Assembly: GCA_024220525.1 (NCBI GenBank)
Contig: JAMYWO010000334.1
Span: 1 to 39,698, forward strand
Length of the DNA: 39,698 nt
Direction: 5' to 3'
Source of the DNA: Cochliopodium minus
Lineage: Eukaryota > Discosea > Himatismenida > Cochliopodiidae
Positions 1-9,765 of the stretch are shown one piece after another (the stretch's first letter is position 1; the number at the start of each line of letters is the position of its first letter). Position numbers and translations under genes: made by a program. The notes below the pieces were generated by a model. The model was not told the origin of the DNA and did not search any database. It saw only the letters and a program-made list of their open reading frames with translations.

Positions 1-19
1 AAAAATTTTTTTTGAAAAG

Positions 20-258
20 ATGTTTTTGTGATTGATGTGAAGGATGTTGGAACAATCACCTCCATAAAACTTGCAACTGCATTAAAACTTTTGAGCGGAC
101 AATGGAATTGTGAATCAGCTCAAGTTATCGATCAACTTAGTGGAAACGAATATAACTTTAAAGTTGACAGATGGCTCTCTAAGAAGGCCGCAAAAGAGAG
201 CGAAATTGTTACTAGTGGAAAGGACAAATTTGTTGAGTACATTATAAACCCTAACTGA
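20..258 (+). CDS. Last exon of a second PLAT-domain (LOXHD1-like) gene
   Basis: The exon opens after a TTTGAAAAG splice acceptor (positions 11-19) and ends at the TGA at 256-258. It encodes the last ~79 residues of a protein nearly identical to the C-terminus encoded at 17569-17807 on the other strand. The few changes include KAAKES in place of KFAKEG and FVEY in place of FIEY. The conserved pieces are the second half of a PLAT/LH2 beta-sandwich, including the tryptophan in DRWLSKK. Frame, acceptor and stop are all intact, so this is probably the end of a second working gene lying to the left of the window. The rest of that gene cannot be seen here, and a mis-assembled palindrome is also possible. 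Confidence 0.75.
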
Positions 259-341
259 TCTTCTTTTTTTTTCATCCCACAAAAAACAAATAAATACTTT
301 AAAAATAATTAATTTTTTATTGAATTAACTTTCATTTGGCT

Positions 342-1598
342 TCAAATGTTAAAAGCCATATCTTTCTTTTTTTGTTGTGCAAAGTTGATTGATACTTTTT
401 GGTTTTCATTCCTCAAATTCAAAATGTCAATGAGTTTGAATGAAAAAATAAAAGTGGAAATATTGTAAACGATAGGTTTTGGAAGTTTGAGACTCTTTGA
501 ACAAATCAACCAAGCAATGATATCAGGAGAAGAACTGTCATGAGGAATATACTCTTTTTTGAAAATGTTCTTCTTGAAATTGGTGTGTTCTTCAAGTGTT
601 TTGAATTGAACAGGATGAAAAGATGAAGTGTGTTGACTTCCTGGATTGGTGATTCTGAACTTATCAACAATCGAAGTGTAAAAAGAATAATGTTTCTCAA
701 TGTTTTCCAATCTCATTTGGTAAATATACTCTGCAATCAAATCTCTTGGAGTATCTTCAGGTATTCTCAAATCAACAAAACTATTTGCAACTTCAGATTT
801 GGGAAACAAATGGTTTCTTTTGAGGTAATACTTGAATTGAGTTTTATAATATCCTTGTCTTAACACAGAAGATTTGCTGTTCAAGTCTTTTGTTCTTTGT
901 TGTTTTGCAAACTCAATGAAATCTTCTTTCTTGAAAACTATTCCATTCAAAATACAGAAACCATCAAATTCTTTCCTCATCAAACAACAGAAATTGAGAA
1001 GTTTCAGTTTATCTATTATTTTTTTTTTAAAAAAAAGGTTTGTGAAAGAAAAATTTTTTTTATTTTTATTATTTTTTGTTTTTTTATACGTTCGGGAGGG
1101 ATGGTTGAGTTGCCACTCAATTTTATATCATAATCACCAAAATAAATATGTTCTCTGTTGCTAATTTGAAACTTGGTGCCATATAGCACAACAGAACTAT
1201 CCTTTGATATCAAATTTATCAAAAATAAAAAATAAAAAGAGTCAAAATATAACTTGTTTTGAAAAGTAAATTGAAAAATTGAAATATAAGTAAATGTAGA
1301 TTACAAAAAATGAATATTTTGATTCTAAAACATTTAAAATTACGTGATAAGAATGAGACTTATTGACATAAACAGGAATGAATCCTTTTCTTCGATACTT
1401 TCTGATTCTCTTCGAAAAACTGGAACTGTAGCAACAAAAATTGATGGGATTTATTCTGTATATCAATGCGGCAATCCCTGTTAAAGTGGTGAACACATTA
1501 AGATTAGAATCCATGTAAAACCTAGAACTGTCCAAATCAAATCCTCCTATCACTTGTTGTGGACTGTCATATATTCTCTTGATAAGTTGTATCATTGG
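342..1598 (-). pseudogene. 5'-truncated copy of the nucleotidyltransferase-like gene
   Basis: Three exons (1344-1598, 1090-1201, 342-1012) correspond exactly to exons 4-6 of the gene at 13779-15865. They have the same splice positions, the same exon lengths (255 and 112 nt; 671 against 668 nt) and open reading frames throughout. Exons 1-3, which carry the start codon and the GG...DxD nucleotidyltransferase motif, are absent upstream; the sequence passes instead into a GNAT-gene stub. Differences from the right copy are substitutions, for example DSSVVLYGTK in place of DDNALQYGTK, HV in place of QV at the end of exon 4, and a changed C-terminus. The copy lacks its promoter and start, so I call it a truncated pseudogene. 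Its undamaged splice sites and frames mean the truncation is recent, or that it is used as part of another transcript. Confidence 0.75.
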
Positions 1599-1934
1599 CT
1601 TGTAATGATTAAAAAGATAATTAATTGTAAAAATCGATGAATTGTCAAATAAAAATTATAGACAATGAAATATTAAATTAAAAAGACTATAAATTGTTAA
1701 AATCGATGAATCGTAAAAGTGGAAAATAAAGAAAAAAAAACAAATAAATGATTATTTTTTTAAAGTACAAAATATTTTTTTTTTTATACAAGATGATATT
1801 TTGAAAGAAAATAGGTCACTTTGGAGATGGAATAAAGAAAAAGAATTTAGATTATTTCAATTCATTTGAATTATCTTCAAATTTGGAGTTGATAAACGAA
1901 ATAAATAAAAATTTGGTTGAGATATTTTAATTTT

Positions 1935-2000
1935 ATGGATCCCAAACAAGATATTATATTGAAAAATGTGATTTGAAGAGATATTGCTGTGTCAGCCAAA
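1935..2000 (+). pseudogene. 5' stub of duplicated GNAT acetyltransferase gene
   Basis: The stretch begins with ATG GAT CCC AAA CAA, as the GNAT gene at 13597 (minus) does, and stays alignable for about 55 nt. An in-frame TGA lies at 1974-1976, where the intact gene has a leucine codon. Homology then fades around 1990-2000 and the acetyl-CoA-binding part is missing. The preceding ~145 nt match the promoter region of the intact gene. This is the broken edge of the inverted duplication, not a working gene. Confidence 0.8.
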
Positions 2001-2157
2001 AAGACAAGTTAAATTTTTTAATTTGTTTTCAAAAAAGTGAAAGATCTTTAAATAATTTGAGATAAAAAGATTGTTTCTTTGTTAAATGAATTTTGGGATT
2101 ATTTTGTGTTTTCAATTTTTATTTATATAAAATTTGATTGGGAAAAAAAAAAAAAAA

Positions 2158-3987
2158 ATGCAAGAAATCCCATCAACATATAAAGCTTGGTTATTAAAAA
2201 CAAGACCAACAGGAAATGAAACATTAGGTTCATTCACATTAATTTTTTAATTATAGCCTTAATCATATTTTTTTTTAAAAAAGGGAGAAAGCATCTCGAA
2301 TTGGGAGAGATAAAAACTCCCGATGTGGAAGAAGGAGGTGCATTGGTAAAAACTACATTCCTATCGTTTGACGCATCTCAGCAAATCATGGCCAGTGGGG
2401 GTATTTTTTTAACTGAAAATTCTTTATTAATTTTTTTACAAATACAAAACTTAAAGGTTCCAATTATTTCAAACAGGTAAAGGAATTCATCAAATTTGAA
2501 AATAGAAACGATATAAAAAAATTTTTTTTCACAAGGAATTGGGTAAAAAAAAAAAAAAGAATTTTCATTTTTTAATTTATTTTTATTCTTTATAGAATTT
2601 TCTTTATCCATTTCTCTTTATTTAATTTTTTATTTAAAAATTCTATTTTCTTAGACAAACCAATGTTTTGCTTGGCTGTGGGAACAATAGTAAAAGTGGG
2701 AAATAACAGCAAATATCCACTTGGAACAAAATTACATTACAGAGGGTAAAAAAAAAAAAAAACTGATATTGAAACTTATTTGTTTATAATCATTTAAACA
2801 AAACGTTTAGATCTTATGCAGAGTATGAATACTTGAATGCTGAAGCTTTAATCAAAGCCATTCCATACCAAAAAGATATTGAAGATGAAGACTTTCTTTC
2901 AGGTAAAAAATTTATAAAATGGGTAATCTCTTTATAGATTTAACCCTCCCTTGATAGTCGGATCATTTACTACTGGTAAAATAAAATTCAATTTAAAATT
3001 TCTTTAAACTTTTAATTTTCTTAATAATTTTCAAATTTAAAAGGATTGACTTCATATGTTGGTTTGTGGCAAGTTTGCAAGGATAATATCAAACCAGGAA
3101 ATACTTTGGTTGTGAGGTTTTTATTGAATAAAAAAAATTTTAATATAAAAAAAATATTAACTCTTTTCTTTTTTTTATAGTGCGGCTTCAGGAGGAGGTA
3201 TTTGATAGATTTGATATTTTTAAAATTTCCCTTTATTATTGACTTTTATTCATTTAGTTGGGCAAATCGTAGTTCAAATGGGAAAATTGGAAGGTCTCAG
3301 AGTTGTGGGAATCACTGGAGGTGAAGAAAAATGCAAAGACCTCGTCAAAAATTTGGGAGTAGATGTTGCCGTTGACTACAGAGATCCTCGTAAATCAAAT
3401 CCTCGTTTTATTCTCTCTTTTTTTTTTTGATTTTTAAAACGTTCAACAATTTGTTTAGAATTCGCTAAAAAATTACAAGAGGCTTGTCCAAATAAGGTAG
3501 ATATTTACTTTGACAACGTAGGAGGGAACATTACAGGTAATTTTTTTTTGAAAATAAATCGTTTAAATATTTACTTTAATATTTCTTTTTTAAAATTATT
3601 TTTTAAATGGAATATTTCATTTTTTTCATTTCTTCTTTTACTTTGAAATTTTTTTTTAATTTTTTCTCAACAAAAGATCAAGTATTTGCAAACTTGAACA
3701 CCAACGCCAGAATAGCTATTTGTGGACTTCTTACCGACTACGTAGAAAAGAAAGGACACACCTTTCAATATTATTCCAATGTGCTCATGTCAAGAAGCAG
3801 AATCGAAGGTTTTTTGGTCGGAGAAAACCTTCCTTTACTCTTTGAAGGATCCAATAAGATCACTACTTGGTTGAAAGAGAAAAAATTGAAATTTGAAAAG
3901 ACCATCATTGATTTCAAAGATGCTCCTGAAGGTATCTCTATTCTTTTGTCTGGAGAGAAAAAGGGAAAATTAATTGCACGTGTTTAA
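2158..3987 (+). CDS. NADPH-dependent medium-chain oxidoreductase (CurA/leukotriene-B4-dehydrogenase type)
   Basis: Ten exons give a 332-residue protein: 2158-2227, 2284-2400, 2655-2745, 2811-2902, 2958-2975, 3044-3116, 3181-3197, 3258-3389, 3459-3536, 3677-3987. All junctions are GT-AG and keep phase. The protein is a zinc-free medium-chain dehydrogenase/reductase. An N-terminal catalytic fold is followed by the Rossmann signature SAASGGVGQIVVQMGK, then VDIYFDNVGG and the family C-terminus ending GKLIARV. Relatives reduce the double bond of alpha,beta-unsaturated aldehydes and ketones with NADPH in the cytosol, as prostaglandin reductase and bacterial curcumin reductase do; the substrate here is unknown. 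The length is normal for the family. Exons of 18 and 17 nt are unusual, and the 17-nt one encodes the heart of the nucleotide-binding loop. The ATG at 2158 follows an A-rich leader directly. Confidence 0.88.
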
Positions 3988-4514
3988 TTCTGTTGTTTCA
4001 AAAGGATCATTATTTTTTTTAAAAATTAAACCATTCAAAAGAAAAATATTTTATTTCATGGTTTAGCGGAAGGATTCATTTCTCAATATAAAACATTTCC
4101 TAATTTGATTTATTTTATCCAAATTCTAAAATTATAATCTATTGAATCAGTGAATTAATTTAAATTTGTTTTTTAGATTTCAAATTAATTTTAAAATTAT
4201 TAAATTGGGAAATAAAATCTTTCACAAAATTTTTTTTTGAAAAAAATCAAATTAACTTTGAAGACAATTATGAATAGGGCTATGGAAAAAAATCTCAAAT
4301 TTAAAGATTTGCAAATTAATTTTTAATTTTAGAATTTTAAATTTTTTGAATACATTAAAATTTTTCAGCAAAACAATAAAATTTTATCAAGATCCCACTT
4401 TTAATTATTTTTAAATATTGAGAAATTTAGCTCCAAAAAAGAATAAATGTTTATATTTAAATTAATAAAAAAAAAAAAAAACTAACAAACAAAGAAACTT
4501 GAAGGAATTAAAAA
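3988..4514 (+). other. Intergenic, oxidoreductase to kinase 1
   Basis: AT-rich spacer with no supportable gene. Near 4388-4398 is a TCAAGATCC-like word that recurs upstream of other kinases in the array. The 35 nt before the kinase 1 ATG are A-rich, as in its paralogues. Confidence 0.6.
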
Positions 4515-5499
4515 ATGATTGGAAAATACCAAAAAGGATTTTTAATTGGGAAAGGAGTTGATGCAAAATGCTACCTTGCAACAAATCATGTTTTTCCAAA
4601 CATACTGCATTAAAATGATTACAATTAAAAAGAACCAAGAATCTAAGAAAAGAAACACCCAAAAAGAGGTGGAAGCATTAACCAAATTACAACACGAGAA
4701 CATAATCACATTTGTTGAAGCATTTTCTACATTTGAAAAGAATGATGAAATTCTCTACATAATCACTGAAGCAATGCCAATGAATCTAAGTAAATTTCTA
4801 AGAATGAAAGCTGGAACAATCGATGAATTCACATGCAAAAAGATAATGTTCCAAGTGATGAGCGCACTAGATTATTGCCACAGCAATTTGATCACTCATC
4901 AAGATATTAAACTTGAAAACATCACCATCGATCCAAATTCCTTGAGAATCAAGTTAATTGATTTTGGTTACTGCTCCATTTCTGAAAACAAAAAAGAAAT
5001 CACCAATTTGAAATTAGCACAAGGTAAACAAAAAAACCTCAAAATCTCCATATTTTTTAAATAGATTCCAACCCCTTTTTCTCATTTATTTCTATTAGGA
5101 ACTCCTCTTTATTTGAGTCCTGAGAAGTTTCTCTTTAAGAATTATGATGGAAGAAAAAGTGATGCTTGGAGTTGTGGAGTTTTGATTTACAAATTGATCA
5201 CTGGCTTCTTTCCATTTGGTGAAGATTGCAACAGTCTCAATGATTTAAGCAATGCTGTTGTACTAAGAGAACCAAATGAATTACTTTGTGAAATCTCACC
5301 AAAGTTGGTTGATCTTGTTAATTCTCTTCTTACAAAAGATCCAAAACAGAGAATTTCAATTAGTTATGCTCTTCATCATCCTTGGTTCGCTCAATCTAAA
5401 AAACCAAAATCTTTCAAAAGAAGTTTTGTTTATAAGTTGTTTGGCTCAAGAAACAAATCTAAAAACAACGGAAATACAAAACCATACAGAGACTTTTAA
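4515..5499 (+). pseudogene. Kinase 1 of the array, frameshifted near its N-terminus
   Basis: First of six tandem Ser/Thr-type kinase genes. The ATG at 4515 opens MIGKYQKGFLIGKGVDAKCY, matching the paralogues. Between about 4585 and 4605 the sequence is four bases longer than in kinases 3 and 5, so the glycine-rich loop is out of frame with the rest. Downstream everything is normal: CIKMI lysine, THQDIKLENI catalytic loop, DFGYC, an intron at 5024-5098, then GTPLYLSPEKF and the basic Ser/Arg tail ending 5499. Either the gene lost its glycine loop recently, or the assembly has an error of one indel. A protein started inside the shifted frame would lack the ATP-binding loop. Confidence 0.75.
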
Positions 5500-5867
5500 A
5501 CTTTTATAAAGTTTCCTGTAAACACGAATAGTTTGTAAATAAAAGCTTTTTTAAAGTAAATTTTAAATCAAAAAAAAAAAATATTCAAACTTAAGATTTG
5601 GATTTTAGATTTTGAAAGCAATTTTAAAATTTTTTTTATTCTGTTAATTGTGAAATTTAAAAAAATCAATATTTAAATATTTTTAAAATATTTTTTTTCA
5701 CAGATTTCAAATTTAATCAAGATCCAAAAAAAAAAAAAAAAAAAAAAATTTTTGAGAAGTGAAATTGATCTCTTTAAAATTTAAAATTTAAATAAAAAAA
5801 AAAAAGAAAAAAAAAAAAAAATTAAAAACTATTTTTCTTTCTCCAAAACAAAAACAATTTAATAAGA
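5500..5867 (+). other. Intergenic, kinase 1 to kinase 2
   Basis: Contains the kinase 1 3' processing word (TTTGTAAATAAA at 5532-5543), a long poly-A tract at 5726-5748, and the upstream element shared with kinases 3 and 4 at 5702-5770. No gene is seen. Confidence 0.6.
5702..5770 (+). promoter_or_regulatory. Conserved upstream element of kinase 2
   Basis: The words AATCAAGATCCAA and, after a poly-A run, GTGAAATTGA appear about 100-165 nt before the start codon. The same pair in the same order lies before kinases 3 and 4. It may be a promoter element or a remnant of the duplicated unit. Confidence 0.4.
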
Positions 5868-6829
5868 ATGATAGGAAATTACACAAAAGGATTTATGATT
5901 GGAAAGGGAGCTGATGCACAATGTTATCTAGCAACCAAAGATGACCAAACATTCTGCATAAAGATGATCCCAATCCAAGAGAATGAAGAAAAAAAGAGAA
6001 ACAACACTAAAAAAGAAATTGAAGCACTTAAAAGATTGAACAATCATGATAATATAATCACATTGGTGGAATCTTTTTCAACAAAGAATGAATCAGAAGA
6101 GGTCAGATACATAATTACTGAAGCAATGCCAATGAATCTTGAGAAATATCTCAGAATGAAGAAAGGAGCAATCACAGAAGAAGAATGCAAAAAGATAATC
6201 TTTCAGGTGATGGGTGCTCTTAATTTCTGCCACAACAATTTGATCACACATCAAGATATCAAACTTGAAAACATTACAATTGATCCTGAAACAATGAAAA
6301 TCAAGTTGATTGATTTTGGTTACTGTTCTATTTCTCTCAATGAAGAGGAAATTTGTGAATTGCATGAAACACAAGGTAAAAAAATATCATAAAAAAAAAA
6401 TTCTCTTTAACAAAACCAATTATTTATTCAATTCTTTTATTAGGAACTCCTTTTTATCTGAGCCCTGAAAAATTTCTCTTTAAGAAATATGATGGAAGAA
6501 AAAGTGATGCTTGGAGTTGTGGAGTTTTAATGTATAAACTTGTCACTGGCTTGTTTCCATTCGGTGAAGATTGCAAGAGCCTAAAAGAACTATATGAAGC
6601 AATATTATACAGAAATTACAATAAACTGTCTGGTTTTTCTGCTGAATTTACTGATCTTGTTGATTCCCTATTGCTAAAAGAACCAAAAGAAAGAATTTCA
6701 CTCTCTGAAGCTTTACAACATTCTTTTTTCAATCAAAAAAAACCTAAACAAAGCAAAAAAAGTTTGATTTACAAGTTCTTTGGAGGATCAAGAAACAGAT
6801 CTTTCAATGGGACCACTTCTTTAAACTAA
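5868..6829 (+). CDS. Protein kinase 2 of the array (HQD type)
   Basis: Exons 5868-6375 and 6444-6829 encode 297 residues, little more than a kinase domain. The N-lobe has IGKGADAQCYLA, in which the usual third glycine of the loop is replaced, and the ATP-anchoring lysine in FCIKMI. The C-lobe has THQDIKLENI, where HRD has become HQD, then DFGYCS, SPEKF in place of APE, and SDAWSCGVLMYKLVTG. The catalytic Asp, the following Asn and the DFG Asp are present, so activity is possible. An activation-segment phosphate contact through the HRD arginine is not. The last ~25 residues are basic and rich in Ser, Arg and Asn (GGSRNRSFNG). The closest general resemblance is to the CAMK/SNF1 group. The single phase-1 intron sits just before GTPFYLSPE, as in all copies. 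Confidence 0.9.
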
Positions 6830-6887
6830 TTTGTTCAATAGCACTTTAAAAAAAAAAGAATTATTGTAGAGTATTTATTTAAAAAGA

Positions 6888-6899
6888 TTGTAAATAAAG
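6888..6899 (+). terminator. Shared 3' processing signal TTGTAAATAAAG (kinase 2)
   Basis: The exact 12-mer occurs after the stops of kinase 2 (here), kinase 3 (8351-8362) and kinase 4 (9823-9834), and all but its last base occurs after kinase 1 (5533-5543). It lies about 45-70 nt past the stop. It combines UGUA, a cleavage-factor-I type word, with AAUAAA, so it is probably the polyadenylation signal. Confidence 0.55.
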
Positions 6900-7167
6900 T
6901 GTATTTATTCAAAAAGAATATTTAATTTTCCAAAGAAGATTTATTTTCTTGTTTTGATTTGAAAAAAAAGGGAGAAAATCATTGTATTTATTTACTTTTA
7001 ATTCCTCAAGTGGATATGATCTTTCTTCACATTTTTCTTCCTTAAATTTTTCTTTTTACTTGTTCCATACTTTACTTGAACACTGTTTAATTAGAAACCC
7101 AATTAAAATTCAAATATTAAGTGAAAATTCAAATTAAATTATTATTTAAATTTATAATTTTTTAATT

Positions 7168-7225
7168 CACAGATTTTGAATTTGAACAAGATCCAAATAA
7201 TAAAAAAATAATATCGTGAAATTGA
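7168..7225 (+). promoter_or_regulatory. Conserved upstream element of kinase 3
   Basis: GAATTTGAACAAGATCCAA followed by GTGAAATTGA, ending about 105 nt before the ATG. It is almost the same as the block before kinase 4 and resembles the one before kinase 2. Confidence 0.45.
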
Positions 7226-7331
7226 CGACAATGTCCAAAAAAAAATCAAAACCATTTTGAGAACCAATTGAAAAAAATAAACATATAAAAAAAAAAAAGC
7301 AAAAATTTAGAAATCACTAAAAAAGAAAGAA

Positions 7332-8289
7332 ATGATTGGGGAATACCAAACAGAAAGTTTAATTGGAAAAGGAGTGGATGCAAAATGTTATCTAGCAACT
7401 AAAAATGACCAAACATTCTGTATCAAGATGATCCCTATTAAAAAGAATCAGCAAAAAAAAAGAATCAACACAGAAAATGAAGTTGAAGCTCTTGAAAGAT
7501 TGCAAAATCATGAAAATATCATCAAATTGGTGGAATCTTTTTCAATAAAGGATGAATCAGAAGAAGTTAGATACATAATCACCGAAGCAATGCCTATGAA
7601 TCTTGAGAAATATCTCAGAATGAAGAAAGGAGCAATCAGTGAATCTACTTGTAAAAAGATAATGTTTCAAGTGATGAGTGCTCTCAATTTTTGCCACCTC
7701 AATCTCATCACACATCAAGATATCAAACTTGAAAACATCACCATCGATCCTAAAACAATGAAAATCAAGTTGATTGATTTTGGATATTGCACAAACTCTC
7801 TAAATGAACAAGAAATTTGTGAATTGCATGAAACACAAGGTAAATACCTAAAAGAATTTTTTTAAAAAAAGTAAAAAACTCACCCTTATTTCTTTATTAG
7901 GAACTCCTCTTTATTTGAGCCCTGAAAAATTTCTCTTTAAGAAATATGATGGAAGAAAAAGTGATGCTTGGAGTTGTGGAGTTTTGATGTACAAACTTGT
8001 AACTGGCTTCTTTCCATTCGGAGAAGATTGCAAAACAATGAATGAACTTTACGGATCTATCTTGCACAGAGATTATGACAGATTATCAAGTGGTTTTTCT
8101 TCTGAATTTACTGATCTTATTGAATCTCTTTTGCTTAAAGATCCAAAAGAAAGGATTTCACTTTCAGAAGCTTTAAAACATTCTTTTTTCTCTCAAAAAA
8201 AGCCTAAATCCTTCAAAAGGAGTTTGATTAACAAGTTCTTTGGAGGATCAAGAAACAGATCTTTCAATGGAACCACTTCTTTTAATTAA
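7332..8289 (+). CDS. Protein kinase 3 of the array (HQD type)
   Basis: Exons 7332-7839 and 7901-8289 encode 298 residues. Key positions are: glycine loop GKGVDA (12-17), ATP lysine K32, H128-Q129-D130 in the catalytic loop, N135, DFG at 149-151, and S176-P177-E178 at the end of the activation segment. Glutamine replaces the HRD arginine and serine replaces the APE alanine. The tail after about residue 272 is basic and Ser/Asn-rich, with no second domain, signal peptide or membrane segment. The gene is the closest relative of kinase 4: the first 15 residues and the 45 nt of leader are identical. The two arose by a recent tandem duplication. The substrate is unknown. Confidence 0.92.
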
Positions 8290-8808
8290 TCTGTTTAACA
8301 GTTCTTAGTTTAAAAAAAAAAAGGTTTTGTAAAGTATTTATTTAAAAAGATTGTAAATAAAGTGTATTTTTTAATATAATGATATCTTCTAATTCTTGTT
8401 CTCTTTGGACTGAATTTGTTGGCATTTTTCTTTGAGATTTTTTATTATTTCGGTGAAAGAAAATTTAAAATCTGAAGATTTTTTTTTTATTGAGGAAAGA
8501 ATCTTTCTCCAATATGGCTCCTATCAATAAAGAGAATCAAAATTGACCACAACGCAGAAAATATATTTAACTAAAACATCTTGATTACTTTGTTTGATTT
8601 GGATTTATTTATTCTATTCTAATTATGTGAATTAAACTTTTAATTATATTTTTATCAAAGATTTTGAATTTGAACAAGATCCAAAAAATAAATTATTAAA
8701 AGGAGTGAAATTGAAACTCATCTCAACAAATATCAAAAATTGAAAAAAATAAACATATAAAAAAAAAAAAAAAAAGCAAAAATTTAGAAATCACTAAAAA
8801 AGAAAGAA
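8290..8808 (+). other. Intergenic, kinase 3 to kinase 4
   Basis: AT-rich. It has the kinase 3 3' word (8351-8362), the upstream element (8659-8714) and an A-rich leader duplicated from kinase 3. No gene is seen. Confidence 0.6.
8659..8714 (+). promoter_or_regulatory. Conserved upstream element of kinase 4
   Basis: GAATTTGAACAAGATCCAA, about 20 A/T-rich bases, then GTGAAATTGA, ending 94 nt before the ATG. It is the best-preserved pair with the block at 7168-7225. Confidence 0.45.
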
Positions 8809-9765
8809 ATGATTGGGGAATACCAAACAGAAAGTTTAATTGGAAAGGGAGTTGATGCAAAATGCTATCTCGCAAAAAGAAATGACCAAACATTCTGTAT
8901 CAAGATGATTACAATTGAAAAAAATCAAGAAAAAAAGAGAAACAATACCCAAAACGAACTCCAAGCTCTTGAAAGATTGCAGAATCATGAAAACATCATC
9001 ACATTGGTGGAAACATTTGAAACAAAGGATGAATCAGAAGAGGTCAGATATATTATCACTGAAGCAATGCCTATGAATCTTGAGAAATATCTCAGAATGA
9101 AGAAAGGAGCAATCAGTGAATCTACTTGCAAAAAGATAATGTTTCAAGTGATGAGTGCTCTCAATTTTTGCCACCTCAATCTTATCACACATCAAGATAT
9201 CAAACTTGAAAACATCACCATCGATCCTGATACAATGAAAATCAAGTTGATTGATTTTGGATACTGTTCTATTTCTTTTAATGAACAAGAAATTTGTGAA
9301 TTGCATGAAACACAAGGTAAATACAAAAAAAAAAATGTATTTCTTTAAAAAAAGTAAAATACTCATTTTTTCTTAGGTACTCCTCTTTATTTGAGCCCTG
9401 AAAAGTTTATGTTCAGCAAATATGATGGAAGAAAAAGTGATGCTTGGAGTTGTGGAGTTTTGATGTATAAACTTGTAACTGGCTTCTTTCCATTTGGAGA
9501 AGATTGCAACAGCCTTAAAGAACTTTATGGATCTATCTTGCACAGAGATTACGACAGATTATCGTGCGATTTCTCAAATAATTTTATTGATCTTGTTGAT
9601 TCTCTTTTGCTTAAAGATCCAAAAGAAAGAATTTCACTCTCTGAAGCATTACAACATTCTTTTTTCTCTCAAAAAAAGCCAATAACAAACAAAAGAAGTT
9701 TGATTTATAAGTTCTTTGGAGGATCAAAAAATAGATCTTTCAATGGTATCACTTCTATTAACTGA
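8809..9765 (+). CDS. Protein kinase 4 of the array (HQD type)
   Basis: Exons 8809-9316 and 9377-9765 encode 298 residues and end in TGA. The motifs are those of kinase 3: GKGVDAKCYLA loop, FCIKMI lysine, THQDIKLENI, DFGYCS, SPEKF, SDAWSCGVLMYKL. Most differences from kinase 3 lie in the alphaC region (residues 34-60), in the insert near residue 70 (ETFETKD) and in the lobe after the activation segment (MFSKYDG; CDFSNNFIDL). These are surface regions that could set partner or substrate choice. The tail ends GGSKNRSFNGITSIN. It has the same 3' signal as its neighbours. Confidence 0.92.

Larger units (their letters stand above)
1..2010. repeat. Left arm of inverted segmental duplication
   Basis: This stretch is the reverse complement of three separate parts of the right-hand region. 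Positions 1-310 match 17525-17825, about 370-1750 match about 14460-15830, and about 1790-2000 match 13560-13745. By eye the identity is very high, both in exons and in AT-rich introns, so the duplication is recent. Relative to the right arm, the left arm lacks the glycosyltransferase gene and small gene (about 15850-17520) and the first three exons of the nucleotidyltransferase-like gene (about 13750-14460). The arm continues off the left edge, because the PLAT exon at 20-258 starts with a splice acceptor. The kinase array and the oxidoreductase lie between the two arms. Confidence 0.9.
6830..7331 (+). other. Intergenic, kinase 2 to kinase 3
   Basis: AT-rich. It holds the kinase 2 3' processing word (6888-6899), the shared upstream element (7168-7225) and, from about 7262, a leader nearly identical to that of kinase 4. 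No gene is seen. Confidence 0.6.

Noticed and set aside
2401-2654. Possible extra micro-exon within the 254-nt oxidoreductase intron (splice-like words near 2458-2486)
   Set aside because: Joining exons 2 and 3 directly gives a family-like sequence and keeps phase; an extra exon is not needed.
6093-6374. Long open frames antisense to the kinase genes (also 9034-9366 and 10697-10936)
   Set aside because: They mirror the conserved kinase exons, recur in each paralogue for that reason, and have no splice or start context of their own.
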